Source of the DNA: Chrysochromulina parva
Lineage: Eukaryota; Haptophyta; Prymnesiales; Chrysochromulinaceae
Reading direction: 5' to 3'
Length of the DNA: 64,000 nt
Assembly: GCA_002887195.1 (NCBI GenBank)
Contig: PJAB01000015.1
Coordinates: 1 to 64,000, forward strand
The notes beneath the pieces are model-generated. The model made no database searches, was not told the DNA's origin, and saw only the letters and a list, made by a program, of their open reading frames with translations. Positions 45,953 through 56,133 of this stretch are shown piece by piece. Positions within the stretch are counted from its first letter, which is position 1; each line of letters opens with the position of its first letter. The position numbers and the translations under genes are program-made.

Positions 45953-46100
45953 AATTCCTAAACGCAATCAAGTCAAGACAAGAAGGAACGACGCTTCACA
46001 AAACTTTGTCATGAACCTACGAAAGGCGCATGAGACAAACACTCCAGCGAGTCCCGAGTTTTAACCGCTGGTTCACACTCACGCTTTTGCACCGTCCGCG
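45953..46100. promoter_or_regulatory. Bidirectional promoter, uncharacterised gene / phosphomannomutase
   Basis: The 148-bp spacer has TTCACA at 45995-46000 (43-48 bp from the minus ATG) and TTCACAC at 46072-46078 (23-29 bp from the phosphomannomutase ATG). Each gene has its own copy. Confidence 0.6.
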
Positions 46101-47014
46101 ATGCACGGCGGAAAAAACCCGCGAGTCCTGGCGCTCTTCGACGTCGACGGCACGCTCACAGAGCCCCGGAAGTTAGTATCGCCTGAGACGCTTGCGTTCC
46201 TCGCCGAGCTGCGCAGCAAGATTGCAATCGGAGTTGTTGGCGGCTCTGACCTGACGAAACAGAAGGAACAGCTCGGAGACTCGCCTGCGCTCTTTGACTG
46301 GTGTTTCGCTGAGAATGGCCTGCTGGCCCACAAAGATGGTTCAGTCATAGGGCAGATGTCACTAGTGAAGCATCTCGGTGAGGACAGTCTCAAGCGGCTC
46401 ATCAACTGGGTTCTCGCCTACCTGTCGACACTGGACATCCCCGTGAAGCGTGGGACCTTTATCGAGTTTCGGCAGGGCATGCTCAACATCTCCCCGATCG
46501 GACGCAACTGCAACCGGGAAGAACGAAACGACTTTGAGAAGTTCGACCTGGCGAACAAGATTCGTGAGACGATGGTGGCCAAGATGCGCACCGAGTTCAA
46601 AGACCTGAATCTGACTTACTCTATTGGAGGGCAGATCTCCTTCGATGTCTTTCCGCAAGGCTGGGACAAGACGGTACGCGCGTGTGTACGCGTTGGCTCG
46701 CTCAGCCTCGCCGAGAGCACGCACCTTCGCCTTGGTAGTCCCTCCCTCGTCATAGAGCTGAGCTGTGCGTCGCGCTTCTTTGCTCGTGCGAACTGCAGTT
46801 TTGCCTCAACTATCTGCCAGAGGCCGACTTCGACGAGATCCACTTCTTCGGTGACAAGACATTCGAGGGCGGCAACGACTTCGAGATTTTTAGCCACCCG
46901 CGAACCAAAGGTCATTCGATCGATGATGCCAACCCAATGACGACGCTCAAGAAGCTGTCCGAACTCTTCGGCGTCGCGTGTCCGGCCTCATTGACGCCAC
47001 CTGGCGCCCACTGA
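46101..47014 (+). CDS. PMM: Phosphomannomutase (PMM)
   Basis: Exons 46101-46673 and 46799-47014 with a 125-bp intron (GTACGC donor, TGCAG acceptor) give 262 residues, close to eukaryotic PMM2 (about 246). The HAD-type nucleophile motif is LFDVDGTLT (Asp14, Asp16 as general acid-base). Other hallmarks are [46 protein letters not shown], and the joined [18 protein letters not shown]g site that spans the last exon. PMM converts mannose-6-phosphate to mannose-1-phosphate for GDP-mannose, feeding N-glycan and mannan synthesis, in line with the glycosyltransferases nearby. The IHFFGDKT motif sits entirely in exon 2. Confidence 0.97.
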
Positions 47015-47375
47015 TCTCGCCGAAGCGCCCGGGGCCATGAAATGACCCTGCATGAGCGGCACAGAGATGACTCTCGATTGATTATGGCACACGGAACGTC
47101 CTTCTGAGTCACATCCGTAGGCGCGCTTTTTGCCAAATTGACATTTTTTAACGCAAGCAAGCAAGTAAGCTTAGTCGAAGCAACACAAGTACCTAAACAA
47201 GCGCAACCTTGCTTACTTGCTTCTTGCGAGCCGCGTTCCCCTAAAAGCGCCATGCTGGGCAAAGTTGTGTCGTAGTACCGGTAGCCGTTGGTTGAGCTCC
47301 CAGCACAGGCAGCATTCCCAGTCTGGTCCTCGCCCTTGCCGGAAGAAGCCGAGGGCGCGCGACCAGTGAAATTTC
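47015..47375. other. Intergenic with inverted repeat
   Basis: Between two tandem (+) genes. A perfect 12-bp inverted repeat AAGCAAGTAAGC / GCTTACTTGCTT lies at 47159-47170 and 47211-47222 with a 40-nt loop. No TTCACA was found before the Nudix gene. Confidence 0.55.
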
Positions 47376-48413
47376 ATGTCGTCGAAACAAGCAGTACTGG
47401 CAGTCGCTGCCACCGGCGCAGTGGCCGCGGTCCTCGTGCACAAATGGCTCAAATCAAGGATACCCTCGACTCTCGCAGAAAGCATAGCACAGTTGAAGTG
47501 CGAGGGAAATCCCTACGCGCCGGCCCTGCCCACGAGCGGTGAGCTCGACTCGGGTGCAACGGTCCAAGGTGCATTTCTGCGCGTGGGCCCCATCATCCTG
47601 CAGCGCGCCTCGTTCGGTGCTCTGTGGATTCGCATTGGCTTTCTGCACCAGCCAGCACCTGATGTCTCGCTGCTTCGCAAGGTTGTGAAGGTGGCGATCG
47701 AGGCCCAAACAGCCCCTCGCAAGGCGGCGCTGTACGTAAGCATCAGCGAGGCCTGCCTTTCGGCGGGCGGCGCCGTGGACCTTCAGGTGTTGCGCGATCT
47801 TGGCTTCGCGTACCACCATTACCGTCCGGGCAAGGCGGATGGCGAATGGGTCTACGTGAAAGATCTTGCCAGGATGGTCCCTGCCTATGCCACGAGCGTT
47901 GAGGGCGCCACGGGGGTCGTCTTTTCACCCGACCAGCGCAAAGTGCTTTGCGTTTGGGAGCGTGGCGGTTGGAACACACCTGGCGGTGCCGTCGACCCCG
48001 GTGAGATGAAGGTGGACGGCTTGAAGCGCGAGATTTACGAGGAGGTGGGAGTGACGATCGACGACACGTTTGAGCCCATCTACCTGGGTGGATATCAAAT
48101 GGCGCGCGCGCGTGATGACAGGATTAATGACAATTTCTCTGTGTTCGCAGTGAAGGCGTCCAGCGAGCACTTCGAGGTCGACCAGAAGGAGATTCACGCT
48201 GCAATGTGGGTGCCGTGGGCGGCGTTACTCGACGAATGGATCGATGCTGGCCGGCCGGGTGACAAGAAGAATATTACATTGAGCGACGCGATGCTTCCCG
48301 CGGACAAGACATGCGTCTCTAAGAATTTACTTCGCTGGCTAGAGACGTATCGCAGCAATAAGGGCATGAAGTGCAAGGTGACGCCTGGAAAGGAATGCAA
48401 GATTGGCGTCTGA
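47376..48413 (+). CDS. Nudix hydrolase, NUDT6-like, with N-terminal membrane segment
   Basis: This is a 345-residue single-exon protein. A perfect Nudix box starts at about Gly206 (GGAVDPGEMKVDGLKREIYE onward, EEVGV), with the three catalytic Glu in REIYEEVGV. The preceding domain (about 60-185: GALWIRIGF, later LGFAYHHYRPG) resembles the N-terminal part of NUDT6/plant cytosolic Nudix proteins. Residues 4-24 are hydrophobic (QAVLAVAATGAVAAVLVH), a signal anchor or membrane helix. The substrate (ADP-ribose, NADH, others) is not readable. Confidence 0.88.
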   Translation: MSSKQAVLAVAATGAVAAVLVHKWLKSRIPSTLAESIAQLKCEGNPYAPALPTSGELDSGATVQGAFLRVGPIILQRASFGALWIRIGFLHQPAPDVSLLRKVVKVAIEAQTAPRKAALYVSISEACLSAGGAVDLQVLRDLGFAYHHYRPGKADGEWVYVKDLARMVPAYATSVEGATGVVFSPDQRKVLCVWERGGWNTPGGAVDPGEMKVDGLKREIYEEVGVTIDDTFEPIYLGGYQMARARDDRINDNFSVFAVKASSEHFEVDQKEIHAAMWVPWAALLDEWIDAGRPGDKKNITLSDAMLPADKTCVSKNLLRWLETYRSNKGMKCKVTPGKECKIGV

Positions 48414-49466
48414 GACGCAGCTACTGTCGTTGGGCCGTTGCCCGAAAGGCTGACGCGTTGCACATCTTCGAAATTCGACGGGCGGCGGGGGCGATTGACG
48501 CTGGCACTTGTGCGGAGGTATCGGGCGTCGCAGCCACGACCGCTACGACCCGCAAGCGCAACGCCAGCGGGGCGCCGTGGCGTGCGCGGTGCCCACATTC
48601 AAATCGGTACGAAGTTAGGCGAGCACGGTGCACGACGAGACTTCAGCCCCAAACCGTCAGGAAAACTGAATGTCAACCGGACGCATGATACAATGTGGCA
48701 AGACGTGCGACTTGCCCCCACAGGTTTCGGTCTGAGTGACGCCATGGCAATCGGTACTGTCTACTGATGATTGCGCGCATCGCCTTGCGTTTCTTCGTCG
48801 CCCAGCCCCAGAGCAGCGACCGTGTGGAATTCCGGTGTACCGACATCGGTCGTTCGTCGTTCGATCGTACCGTTCGTAGCGAGCTGAGGTCGTCACGTGC
48901 CGCCAGCCGTGGGGGTGGTCTATATGTTTCTCTTTTTTCTTGATTCGGTATCGCCACCTCGCTGCGCGGAGTGGTGACTGTGTTTTGACTGTGAGTCTCA
49001 GTCTCTCCGAGACGCACCTCGGCACCTTCCTGTGCGCGTGTAGAGCGCGGCCGCCGTCCCGGCATCCGATCCCTCCATCCTGTCGGCATACTGACAGGAC
49101 GCACGTGTCAAGCCGCTGACACCGTGACACAATGACAGTGTCGCTCTGCAGTCGGCGCCAGCAGCGTGAAATGGTTTCTGTGGGCCGACATCGGGACGTG
49201 CGTGGCGCGACCCACGCGCGATCCGACGGTGCCGGGCTCTCGGTGTTCTCACCGCAGCTTCCAGCCGCTCGTGAAGGCCTTCCATTGTGTCGCCCTTGAG
49301 CAGCTCGCCCCCTCATTCACAGCAACCCCACAGTCGCCACTCCAGCAGCGGGCGCCGATACGCACGCCAGCATCGCAGGAAGCCGGGAAGAGCACCTCGC
49401 AGCGGATGCGCACAGCCGCACGACACCCAGCGAGATGAAAGCTCTCCATTACGATGAACTAGTGCC
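48414..49466. other. Long convergent intergenic region
   Basis: About 1 kb between Nudix (+) and GT31 (-). No conserved gene is seen. It is less GC-extreme than other convergent junctions. 49105-49140 has clustered GTGTCA/TGACAC words forming overlapping inverted repeats (GTGTCA-6 nt-TGACAC). 48460-48560 and 49020-49070 are moderately CpG-rich. Confidence 0.5.
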
Positions 49467-50705
49467 TTATGAAACCTGCGCTCGCGCCGCCTCCGCCATT
49501 GCCAACGCCTTCTTCGCACGCTTCCTCGCGCCGCGCCCCTTGCCCGCGAGTGCAGCTCCACCATGAGAGCGCGCAGCAACGTCTAGCTGCTCCTCGAGAG
49601 ATCGCTCCTCAGATGTCAAGAGCTCGTTGCACACTGATGGGCTATGCACAAAGCGTTCTGTCGGCCAGACCATACGCGCACAGCATTCGCGCGAATGCAG
49701 TGGTGCGCCGCGCGCCGCAGAACGCAGGACCGCAGCAACGTAACGCATCGCGCTGACTGTCTTCAAAAAGTGCACAGCAATCGATTGGTTCGAGGGGCGT
49801 CGGTACAAGCCATGCGGCGAGATGCACGCCATGTTATGCGCTTCACCCTCCCGCATCGCGCGCAGGGGCTCAACAGGTCCCTCCCCCGCCTCGCGAAGGC
49901 ATTTGTAGAGCCAAAAGCCGTTGAGCGGGTCGTCCTCCTTCCGCAAGAACGGCTCGTGCGTCGCGTGCAGCGCGCGTTCATGGAACCAGTTGGCGTACTT
50001 GCACTTGGCGAGCAGCACCGCGAGCCGACGCGGCATCGCAAAGAGCCAGCCGAGCGCGAGTTCGTAGGGTCCCTCGTAGGTCAAGCTGAGATTGGCTGCC
50101 TCGCCCGGCGCCTGCGACCGTGCGAATGCGGTGCGCCCACACGGCCACGTCTTGTACGACGGTTCCCACTTGTTCCTCTGGTCGGAGTAGCAGCCCCACT
50201 TGATCGTACCGAAGAGGGCGCGCGGGCTGGCGGAGTCCACTGACGGCAGCCGGCTGAGCAGTCTCGGCACATTGATGAGCGTGTCGTCATCACACTTTCC
50301 CACCCACTCCACATTCGGCAGCTTGGTGGCGACATGCTGCCACCAGGTGATCGTCTTGAGACCGCTCGTGCCTCCAGCGTGTATTTCAGCGCTGTTTGCA
50401 AGAACGAGCACGTCTCCGAAGCGTGAGTGCTCCTGAGCGAGCGCGACGGCGTGAGGATTCGGCAGGATCTCGCCCTTGGGTCCGCCGTCTGGCTCCGCGC
50501 GTTCTTCAGCGCGGCGTGGGTCCCAGGGTGAGCGCGGCGTGCGCTTGATGACTGCACCGACCAGAAAGCAGTGCAGTACCGTTGGCCCTGCCGTAGCCGC
50601 CCATGTATCGCGCACTGCTAACCGCTGCGGCGTGTTTGTCGGGCGCGACATGATGCCCACGGCGAGGCGCAACGCCGACGTCGTGCCGTCGCATCGAGGA
50701 TTCAT
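49467..50705 (-). CDS. GT31-type beta-1,3-galactosyltransferase-like protein
   Basis: The ATG at 50705 gives 412 residues in a single exon and lies 23 bp after a TGTGAA element. The sequence has RLAVRDTWA, the DxD motif in VGKCDDDTLINVPRLLSRL, and EDDPLNGFWLYKC, the signature order of GT31 family enzymes that add Gal/GalNAc/GlcNAc beta-1,3. The chosen ATG shows no N-terminal membrane anchor, unusual for a Golgi enzyme; an upstream exon or alternative start is possible. The C-terminus is basic and Ala/Lys-rich (GARKRAKKALA). Confidence 0.82.
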   Translation of the reverse strand: MNPRCDGTTSALRLAVGIMSRPTNTPQRLAVRDTWAATAGPTVLHCFLVGAVIKRTPRSPWDPRRAEERAEPDGGPKGEILPNPHAVALAQEHSRFGDVLVLANSAEIHAGGTSGLKTITWWQHVATKLPNVEWVGKCDDDTLINVPRLLSRLPSVDSASPRALFGTIKWGCYSDQRNKWEPSYKTWPCGRTAFARSQAPGEAANLSLTYEGPYELALGWLFAMPRRLAVLLAKCKYANWFHERALHATHEPFLRKEDDPLNGFWLYKCLREAGEGPVEPLRAMREGEAHNMACISPHGLYRRPSNQSIAVHFLKTVSAMRYVAAVLRSAARGAPLHSRECCARMVWPTERFVHSPSVCNELLTSEERSLEEQLDVAARSHGGAALAGKGRGARKRAKKALAMAEAARAQVS

Positions 50706-51011
50706 CTTCGGAAAGTTGTTTTGAGAGTGTGAACTGGCTGTTAAGAGGGCCGATCCCCCCAGCCGGGCATTGGCCGCGACGCCCTGCGCGAACAATGACG
50801 ATAGTTGGAAACGCGAAAAAGCCAACTGTCAGGCTTCTGTAAGTCTACACTGTAGCAAAAGGGGAACAGGTGGTCCACACTTCCTTGTGCTGATTGTGCA
50901 TCATGTTGTGCATGCTCTAGCATGTTCGTGCGTGCACGATTTATGCACGAACGCGGCCACACGCGGTGCACGGATCTAGTTGCGCTGGTCATCTTCATTG
51001 CATCTCCAACT
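50706..51011. other. Intergenic, GT31 promoter and GT61 3' flank
   Basis: TGTGAA lies at 50728-50733, 23-28 bp before the GT31 start. No other feature was seen. Confidence 0.5.
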
Positions 51012-52189
51012 TCATAACCAAAGCAAATCCACTGGCCTGCGAAAGGACCGATGGCTATGGTTGACGATGTCTCTCCAAGCTTCTCCTGACCACGATCGAC
51101 CAACGTGACCACCACTTGTAGATTGGAGGCCCCTTTGCGCAATGCCTCTGATCAGGTCAACAAGCACATCTGGTTTGATTTTCATGCTTGCCGTGTACTG
51201 ACCCTTGATCAGATGGCGTGTGCGATTGTTCCTTCGGACCTCGATGGGGTTGCTTGGAAACAAGCGTGCACCGCTCTGATCCAGCCAGACGGGCAGTGCC
51301 GCTATTCCCAAGGCGTGCGCCAGATGAAGATGAATGCCCCGGACCGCGAGACGAGCGTCGATCGGTCGATGGCCGGGTGCAGCTCAGCAAACGTCGCGCC
51401 TGTAGGAGTGAAGAAGACGTTAGACATGGCCGCTCCATGCACTCCGAGAAGACCGATTGTAGGCGACCCCACGACCGCTGCCTGCTGAGCGAGTGTGCTA
51501 TTCTTCGTGAAGCTCACGCACTCGACATTCACACGCAGCCTCTGCATCGCCCATACACGAAGAGGCTCGGTGCAGGCCTTGTCCAGCCCTACCACCGTTC
51601 GAGCGCTGGTGTTGCGGAGGATGACTACGATGCGCGGCATGGTCGTGGGCGGCAGCGTGGCCAAATATGAGGCCATCCCTCGTGACCGCGGGACCATTCC
51701 AAGATGAAGGCGATCAAGGACTCGTGCACGCACAGTGTGGGCATGCCGAAAGTATCCCGCGTCAAGTTGCATAGTCCCAAAGGGCACCGATACTCTCACC
51801 ACTTCGTCACACAGTGCACGCCCTGGATGAGCGTCTGCGTCGACGCCTGCGTTGCTCCGGAGCGGGGGCCATGATGCTGAGGTGAACTTTGCATTCTTCT
51901 CGCAGCGAGCATGAAATATCTCCTCGATCTTGTGATGGAAGGTGTGCATGTATCTGCTGCCCCATGAATGACCATGCGAGAGCAGGACATCGATCGGCTG
52001 CCCGCTAGCGAGAAGCTTCGATGTACCGTTAAAGAGAGGATACACGAAAGCCAGCAGCCAGTGCCCGTAGTTGTGGGGTCCCGCTACAAACTCAGGATTG
52101 TGGTTCGAGTCGATACAGAGCGTGCCAGCGATTCTCGCGCCGTCCATGCGCTCAATCGTCCGGCAGTTCATGACGGAGAAGCTCGTCAT
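51012..52189 (-). pseudogene. GT61-type glycosyltransferase, frame-shifted
   Basis: From ATG 52189 the first frame carries the GT61 (DUF563) features PHNYGHWLLAF and GLLGVHGAAMSNVFFTPTGAT-FAELHP, then stops at 51302. In the neighbouring frame the expected continuation, ALGIAALPVWLDQSGARL, runs on to 51012. The switch lies near 51330-51345 beside a run of four G on the minus strand; one extra base there would restore frame. A 77-nt intron (GTCTCG to ATCAG) would also connect frames but would delete the conserved ALG segment. No signal anchor is seen before the ATG, so the 5' end may be incomplete or in another exon. The family adds xylose, arabinose or GlcNAc to glycans. Confidence 0.6.
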
Positions 52190-52508
52190 TGTAGGTCCGA
52201 CTCGTCCGTCGGATTGGCCTCGTATCTATGTGCTGGTCTGCTAACTGGTCTGCTGGACCTCAAAACACCACAGTGACGGCGTGAAGCCCCCCTCTCTTCT
52301 CGAAAGAAAGAAATGCATGCAACCAAAGCTCATAGCAATTGCAGAGAGCTTTGCTGATGAGGCAAGCAGGAATGTAACACAACTCACGGCACTTCCATTG
52401 TAGGGAATTTTGTGCCAAATCAAGCAAGTTTCGACGGACCCAACGCGTTGACGAAGAACGCGTGCTCTGCGACGCCGGCCCGGCCTCCCAGCGTCTTCCT
52501 CACGCGGA
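52190..52508. other. Divergent intergenic region, GT61 / XPD
   Basis: 319 bp between divergent starts with no TTCACA element, unlike most divergent spacers here. A minus-strand open frame covers much of it but has no recognisable domain; it could be a missing 5' exon of the GT61 gene. Confidence 0.45.
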
Positions 52509-55046
52509 ATGCGCTTCAAGGTAGAGGATCTCGAGGTGCAGTTTCCTTACCCGAGAATCTACCCCGAGCAGTACCAGTACATGCTTGAGCTCAAGCGATC
52601 GCTGGATGCCAAGGGTCACTCGATGTTGGAGATGCCCACTGGCACAGGCAAAACGATCACTTTGCTCTCGCTCATCACTTCTTACCAGCGCGCGCACCCC
52701 GAGATGGGCAAGCTCATCTACTGCACGCGCACCATCCCAGAGATGGAGAAATGCCTCGAGGAGCTAAAGACTCTTGAGCGGCACCGTGACGAGTGCTTTG
52801 GTTCTGCACGTCCGCGGAGGCTGCTTGCAGTCGGGCTCAGCTCTCGGCGTAACCTTTGCGTGCACGAACGTGTGTCTCAGCATACCGAAAAGTCCCAGGT
52901 CGACCAGGAATGCCGCCAGCTCACTGCCCCATGGGTGCGAGAACGTGCAGGCGTCCGGTCCCTGGGTCCGGATGGCCGGTATTGCGCCTCAGGTGGCCGC
53001 CAACAGGGCGGCATCTCCAGCGCCGGCGAACATCCAGGTGCGGCGGGGTCGAGCGGTGGCGGCGAGGACGAAGGGACGAGTGGCCATGCGGGGCGATGCT
53101 CTGCTGCGGCCGCGTCGTCGTCGTCGCCCATCGGCGACTCGGGCATCGAACTCTGCGAGTACTTCGAGGCGCTCGAGCGACAGGGAACCGACGCGCTGCT
53201 CGCCGCGGGTGTATACACGCTCGAAGAGCTCAAGGAGTTTGGCAAGAGCAAGGGCTGGTGCCCCTACTTTCTCGCGCGCCACGTGATCGCATTTGCGGAC
53301 GTCGTCGTGTACAACTACCAGTACCTGTTGGATCCCAAGATCTCGCAGCTCGTCTCCAAGTCGATGCAACGTGAGTGCGTCGTCGTCTTCGATGAAGCGC
53401 ACAACATCGACAACATTTGCATTGAAGTGATGTCGATCAATTTTCGCTTGCCTACCCTCGAGGCAGCTTCGAAGAACATCACTCGAATCTCGTCGGAGAT
53501 CGAGCGCATGAAGCAGACGGACGCGTCGCGGCTGCGAGAGGAGTACGAACGGTTGGTGCACGGCCTCGCTCAGTCAGGCACGCTGCCTATCAACGCGGAG
53601 CTCGCGTCGAATCCGGTACTTCCGGATGAAATTCTGACACAGGCCGTGCCTGGTAACCTGCGCCGTGCGGACATGTTCGTCAAGTACTTGCGCAAGCTCG
53701 TGCACTACCTGACGCAGAGACTGCAGGTCAACGAGGTCGTGCAGGAGTCGCCGACAGCCTTCCTGCACAAGCTGGACAATGAGGAGGAGGACTTCTCGAA
53801 GTCCATGAAATTCGTCTCAGACCGGCTGCGCTCGCTGCTGCGCACGCTCGAAGTCACCGATGTGCAGGATTTCTCGCCGCTGGTGCTGATCGCCGACTTT
53901 GCCACCCTCGTGGCCACGTTCCAGAAGGGCTTTGGCATCATCATCGAGCCCTACGACGAGCGCACGCCGACTTTGCGCGATCCGCTCTTTCAGCTGTGCT
54001 GCAATGACGCCTCAATCGCAATCAAGCCCGTCTTCGAACGCTTCCAGAGCGTCGTGATCACGTCGGGCACTCTCTCACCCCTCGACATGTACAAGAAGAT
54101 TCTCTCCGTCCAGCCCGTGGTGGTCCAATCCTTCCAAATGTCCTTTGCGCGTGACATCATCCGACCGCTCGTCGTCACGCGCGGCGCAGACCAAGCGCTC
54201 CTCTCCTCCAAATTCGACACCCGGTCCGATAAGTCGACGATTCGCAACTACGGCGCGCTCCTGCTCGAGTGCGCGCGCGTCGTGCCCGACGGGATCGTCG
54301 CGTTCTTCACATCCTACTCCTACATGCAAGAAGTCGTGCGCGAGTGGCACTCCACGGGCCTGCTCAAGACCGTGCTTCAGCATAAGCTGGTCTTTATCGA
54401 GACGACCGACGTCCTTGAGACCACCCTGGCGCTCGAGAACTTCAAGAAGGCGTGCGATTGCGGTCGCGGGGCGGTGTTCCTTTCCGTGGCGCGCGGCAAA
54501 GTGGCCGAGGGCGTCGATTTTGACCGGCACTATGGACGAGCGGTGCTGCTTCTGGGCGTGCCGTTCCAGTACACGCTCGGACGTGTGCTGCGCGCACGAC
54601 TCGAGTATCTGCGCGACACATGCGGCATCAACGAGGCCGACTTTCTCACGTTCGATGCTATCCGTCAGGCAGCGCAGTGTGCAGGCCGGGTCATTCGCGG
54701 CAAGAGCGACTATGGCATAGTCGTCTTCGCCGACAGTCGCTACTCAAAGCACGACAAGCGCTCCAAGCTGCCCATGTGGATTCAGCAATTCATGACCGAT
54801 GCTCTCTCGAATCTTTCGACGGACGTCGCGATGGCGTCAGCACGCCAATTTCTCAGAGAAATGGCGCAACCCGCGCCAGCACACAAGAACGTCTCGCTGA
54901 GCGAGGCGGAGCTCTTCCGATCGAGTGTGTACGTCGAGCGTGTCTCGACTGCGGGGATCGATATGCGGCAGGATCCATCTTACTACGGCCTTACCGCCCC
55001 TGCGACAGCAACCCAGCCAGCCATTGTTCCCATGGATATCGGATGA
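52509..55046 (+). CDS. ERCC2: XPD / ERCC2 / Rad3 helicase of TFIIH
   Basis: This is an 845-residue, single-exon 5'-3' helicase. Motif I is PTGTGKT (43-49); DEAH lies in VVFDEAHNID (295-298); motif III is TSGTLSPLD; motifs V/VI include SVARGKVAEGVDF and QAAQCAGRVIRGK. The 4Fe-4S ligands are Cys117, Cys135, Cys216 and Cys251. Their spacing matches human XPD (116, 134, 155, 190) at both ends, but the middle gap is about 60 residues longer owing to a Gly/Ser/Ala/Glu-rich insert (about 146-211). The C-terminus is also longer than usual. XPD opens DNA in nucleotide excision repair and Pol II initiation as part of TFIIH. Confidence 0.96.
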   Translation: MRFKVEDLEVQFPYPRIYPEQYQYMLELKRSLDAKGHSMLEMPTGTGKTITLLSLITSYQRAHPEMGKLIYCTRTIPEMEKCLEELKTLERHRDECFGSARPRRLLAVGLSSRRNLCVHERVSQHTEKSQVDQECRQLTAPWVRERAGVRSLGPDGRYCASGGRQQGGISSAGEHPGAAGSSGGGEDEGTSGHAGRCSAAAASSSSPIGDSGIELCEYFEALERQGTDALLAAGVYTLEELKEFGKSKGWCPYFLARHVIAFADVVVYNYQYLLDPKISQLVSKSMQRECVVVFDEAHNIDNICIEVMSINFRLPTLEAASKNITRISSEIERMKQTDASRLREEYERLVHGLAQSGTLPINAELASNPVLPDEILTQAVPGNLRRADMFVKYLRKLVHYLTQRLQVNEVVQESPTAFLHKLDNEEEDFSKSMKFVSDRLRSLLRTLEVTDVQDFSPLVLIADFATLVATFQKGFGIIIEPYDERTPTLRDPLFQLCCNDASIAIKPVFERFQSVVITSGTLSPLDMYKKILSVQPVVVQSFQMSFARDIIRPLVVTRGADQALLSSKFDTRSDKSTIRNYGALLLECARVVPDGIVAFFTSYSYMQEVVREWHSTGLLKTVLQHKLVFIETTDVLETTLALENFKKACDCGRGAVFLSVARGKVAEGVDFDRHYGRAVLLLGVPFQYTLGRVLRARLEYLRDTCGINEADFLTFDAIRQAAQCAGRVIRGKSDYGIVVFADSRYSKHDKRSKLPMWIQQFMTDALSNLSTDVAMASARQFLREMAQPAPAHKNVSLSEAELFRSSVYVERVSTAGIDMRQDPSYYGLTAPATATQPAIVPMDIG

Positions 55047-56133
55047 GTTTGCCGGGCGACGTGTAACTTGGCAGAGGCGATAGTCATAGTGGTGGCCCCC
55101 GCATGTCCGCATGCGGCCCGCGGCCGACTCACGAGTCGCGAAGTCGCGTGGTTTCGCCGTGCAACACCTCGGGTGGACCGGAACACCTCGGTATCTTTGC
55201 ACTTTGGAAGATAGTGGAGTCGCGATAGTGGAGCATTTCTTTTTGTAGGCATAAAGCGCGAGGTGAACGGTCCGTGGAAGCGCGACCGGCGACGACGTCA
55301 TCGATGCTAGACTCTAGTGACAGCTACGATGGCGTGCCGGCGCGCGGCGGGGAACACCGGCAAGAACGTAACGCCTCAACGGTGACCGGTGCACGCCGGC
55401 CAATCCTCGACGAACAATAACCAAAGTTACGAATAAAACGAAACTGCAAACTCGAGAATGACTGGACTCTCCGACTGCGGACTGGCGACTCTCGACTCTC
55501 CGACACTCCACGACTCTCCGGACCCCGTCAGAGCGGCCCAGACTGAGCGCGTGACCGCCCCGTGCCCGTTACCCATTTGATTCGATTCGTTTGGACGAAC
55601 GGGAACGCAAACGAGACGATCCGGTTCCCAAAACGCGTCGGTTCGGAGCATGGTATTAAGCATTACTTACCGTTGTCGGTTCGACTACACGGGCCTTCAC
55701 CACGTGTATCCGGCGCCCGCGCGCGTCCCGTCGCGGACCCTCCCCGCGGATCCCGGCGGAGCGGTGTGCGGTTCCGGTAGCTACCGAGTAGCGATGTCTA
55801 GGCTCGACAGTCAGGCCCATCGCAGCTCCCCTTCGGGCCTTTTCCCTCATGCCTTTCCCGTCCGGCCTCAACCTCACCTGCCATGCGCGGCTATGCGGCA
55901 GCGAGGTTACACGCACTGCGCACGCGGTACGATCGTTCGTCAAGGCTGCAGGCTCGAAACGAACGTCGGCGGCAGTACAGAGGCGATCCCCAAGTGGATG
56001 AAGCTTGCGGTCCTTCTCGTTGCGGCGTCCAGGCTGGGCCTACATCTAGGTCGCCCAACCCTCACGATGCAGGTATACCACCCCAGCACCATGGGACCAT
56101 CCAGGTATACCAAGCCTGGCTGCCGTGTTCACA
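55047..56133. other. Long convergent intergenic region with GC-rich blocks
   Basis: 1.1 kb between XPD (+) and Mps1 (-). No conserved gene. 55100-55160 and 55700-55775 are CpG-rich. 55440-55530 holds repeated GACTCTCC words. AT/AC-rich stretches lie between. Confidence 0.55.
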
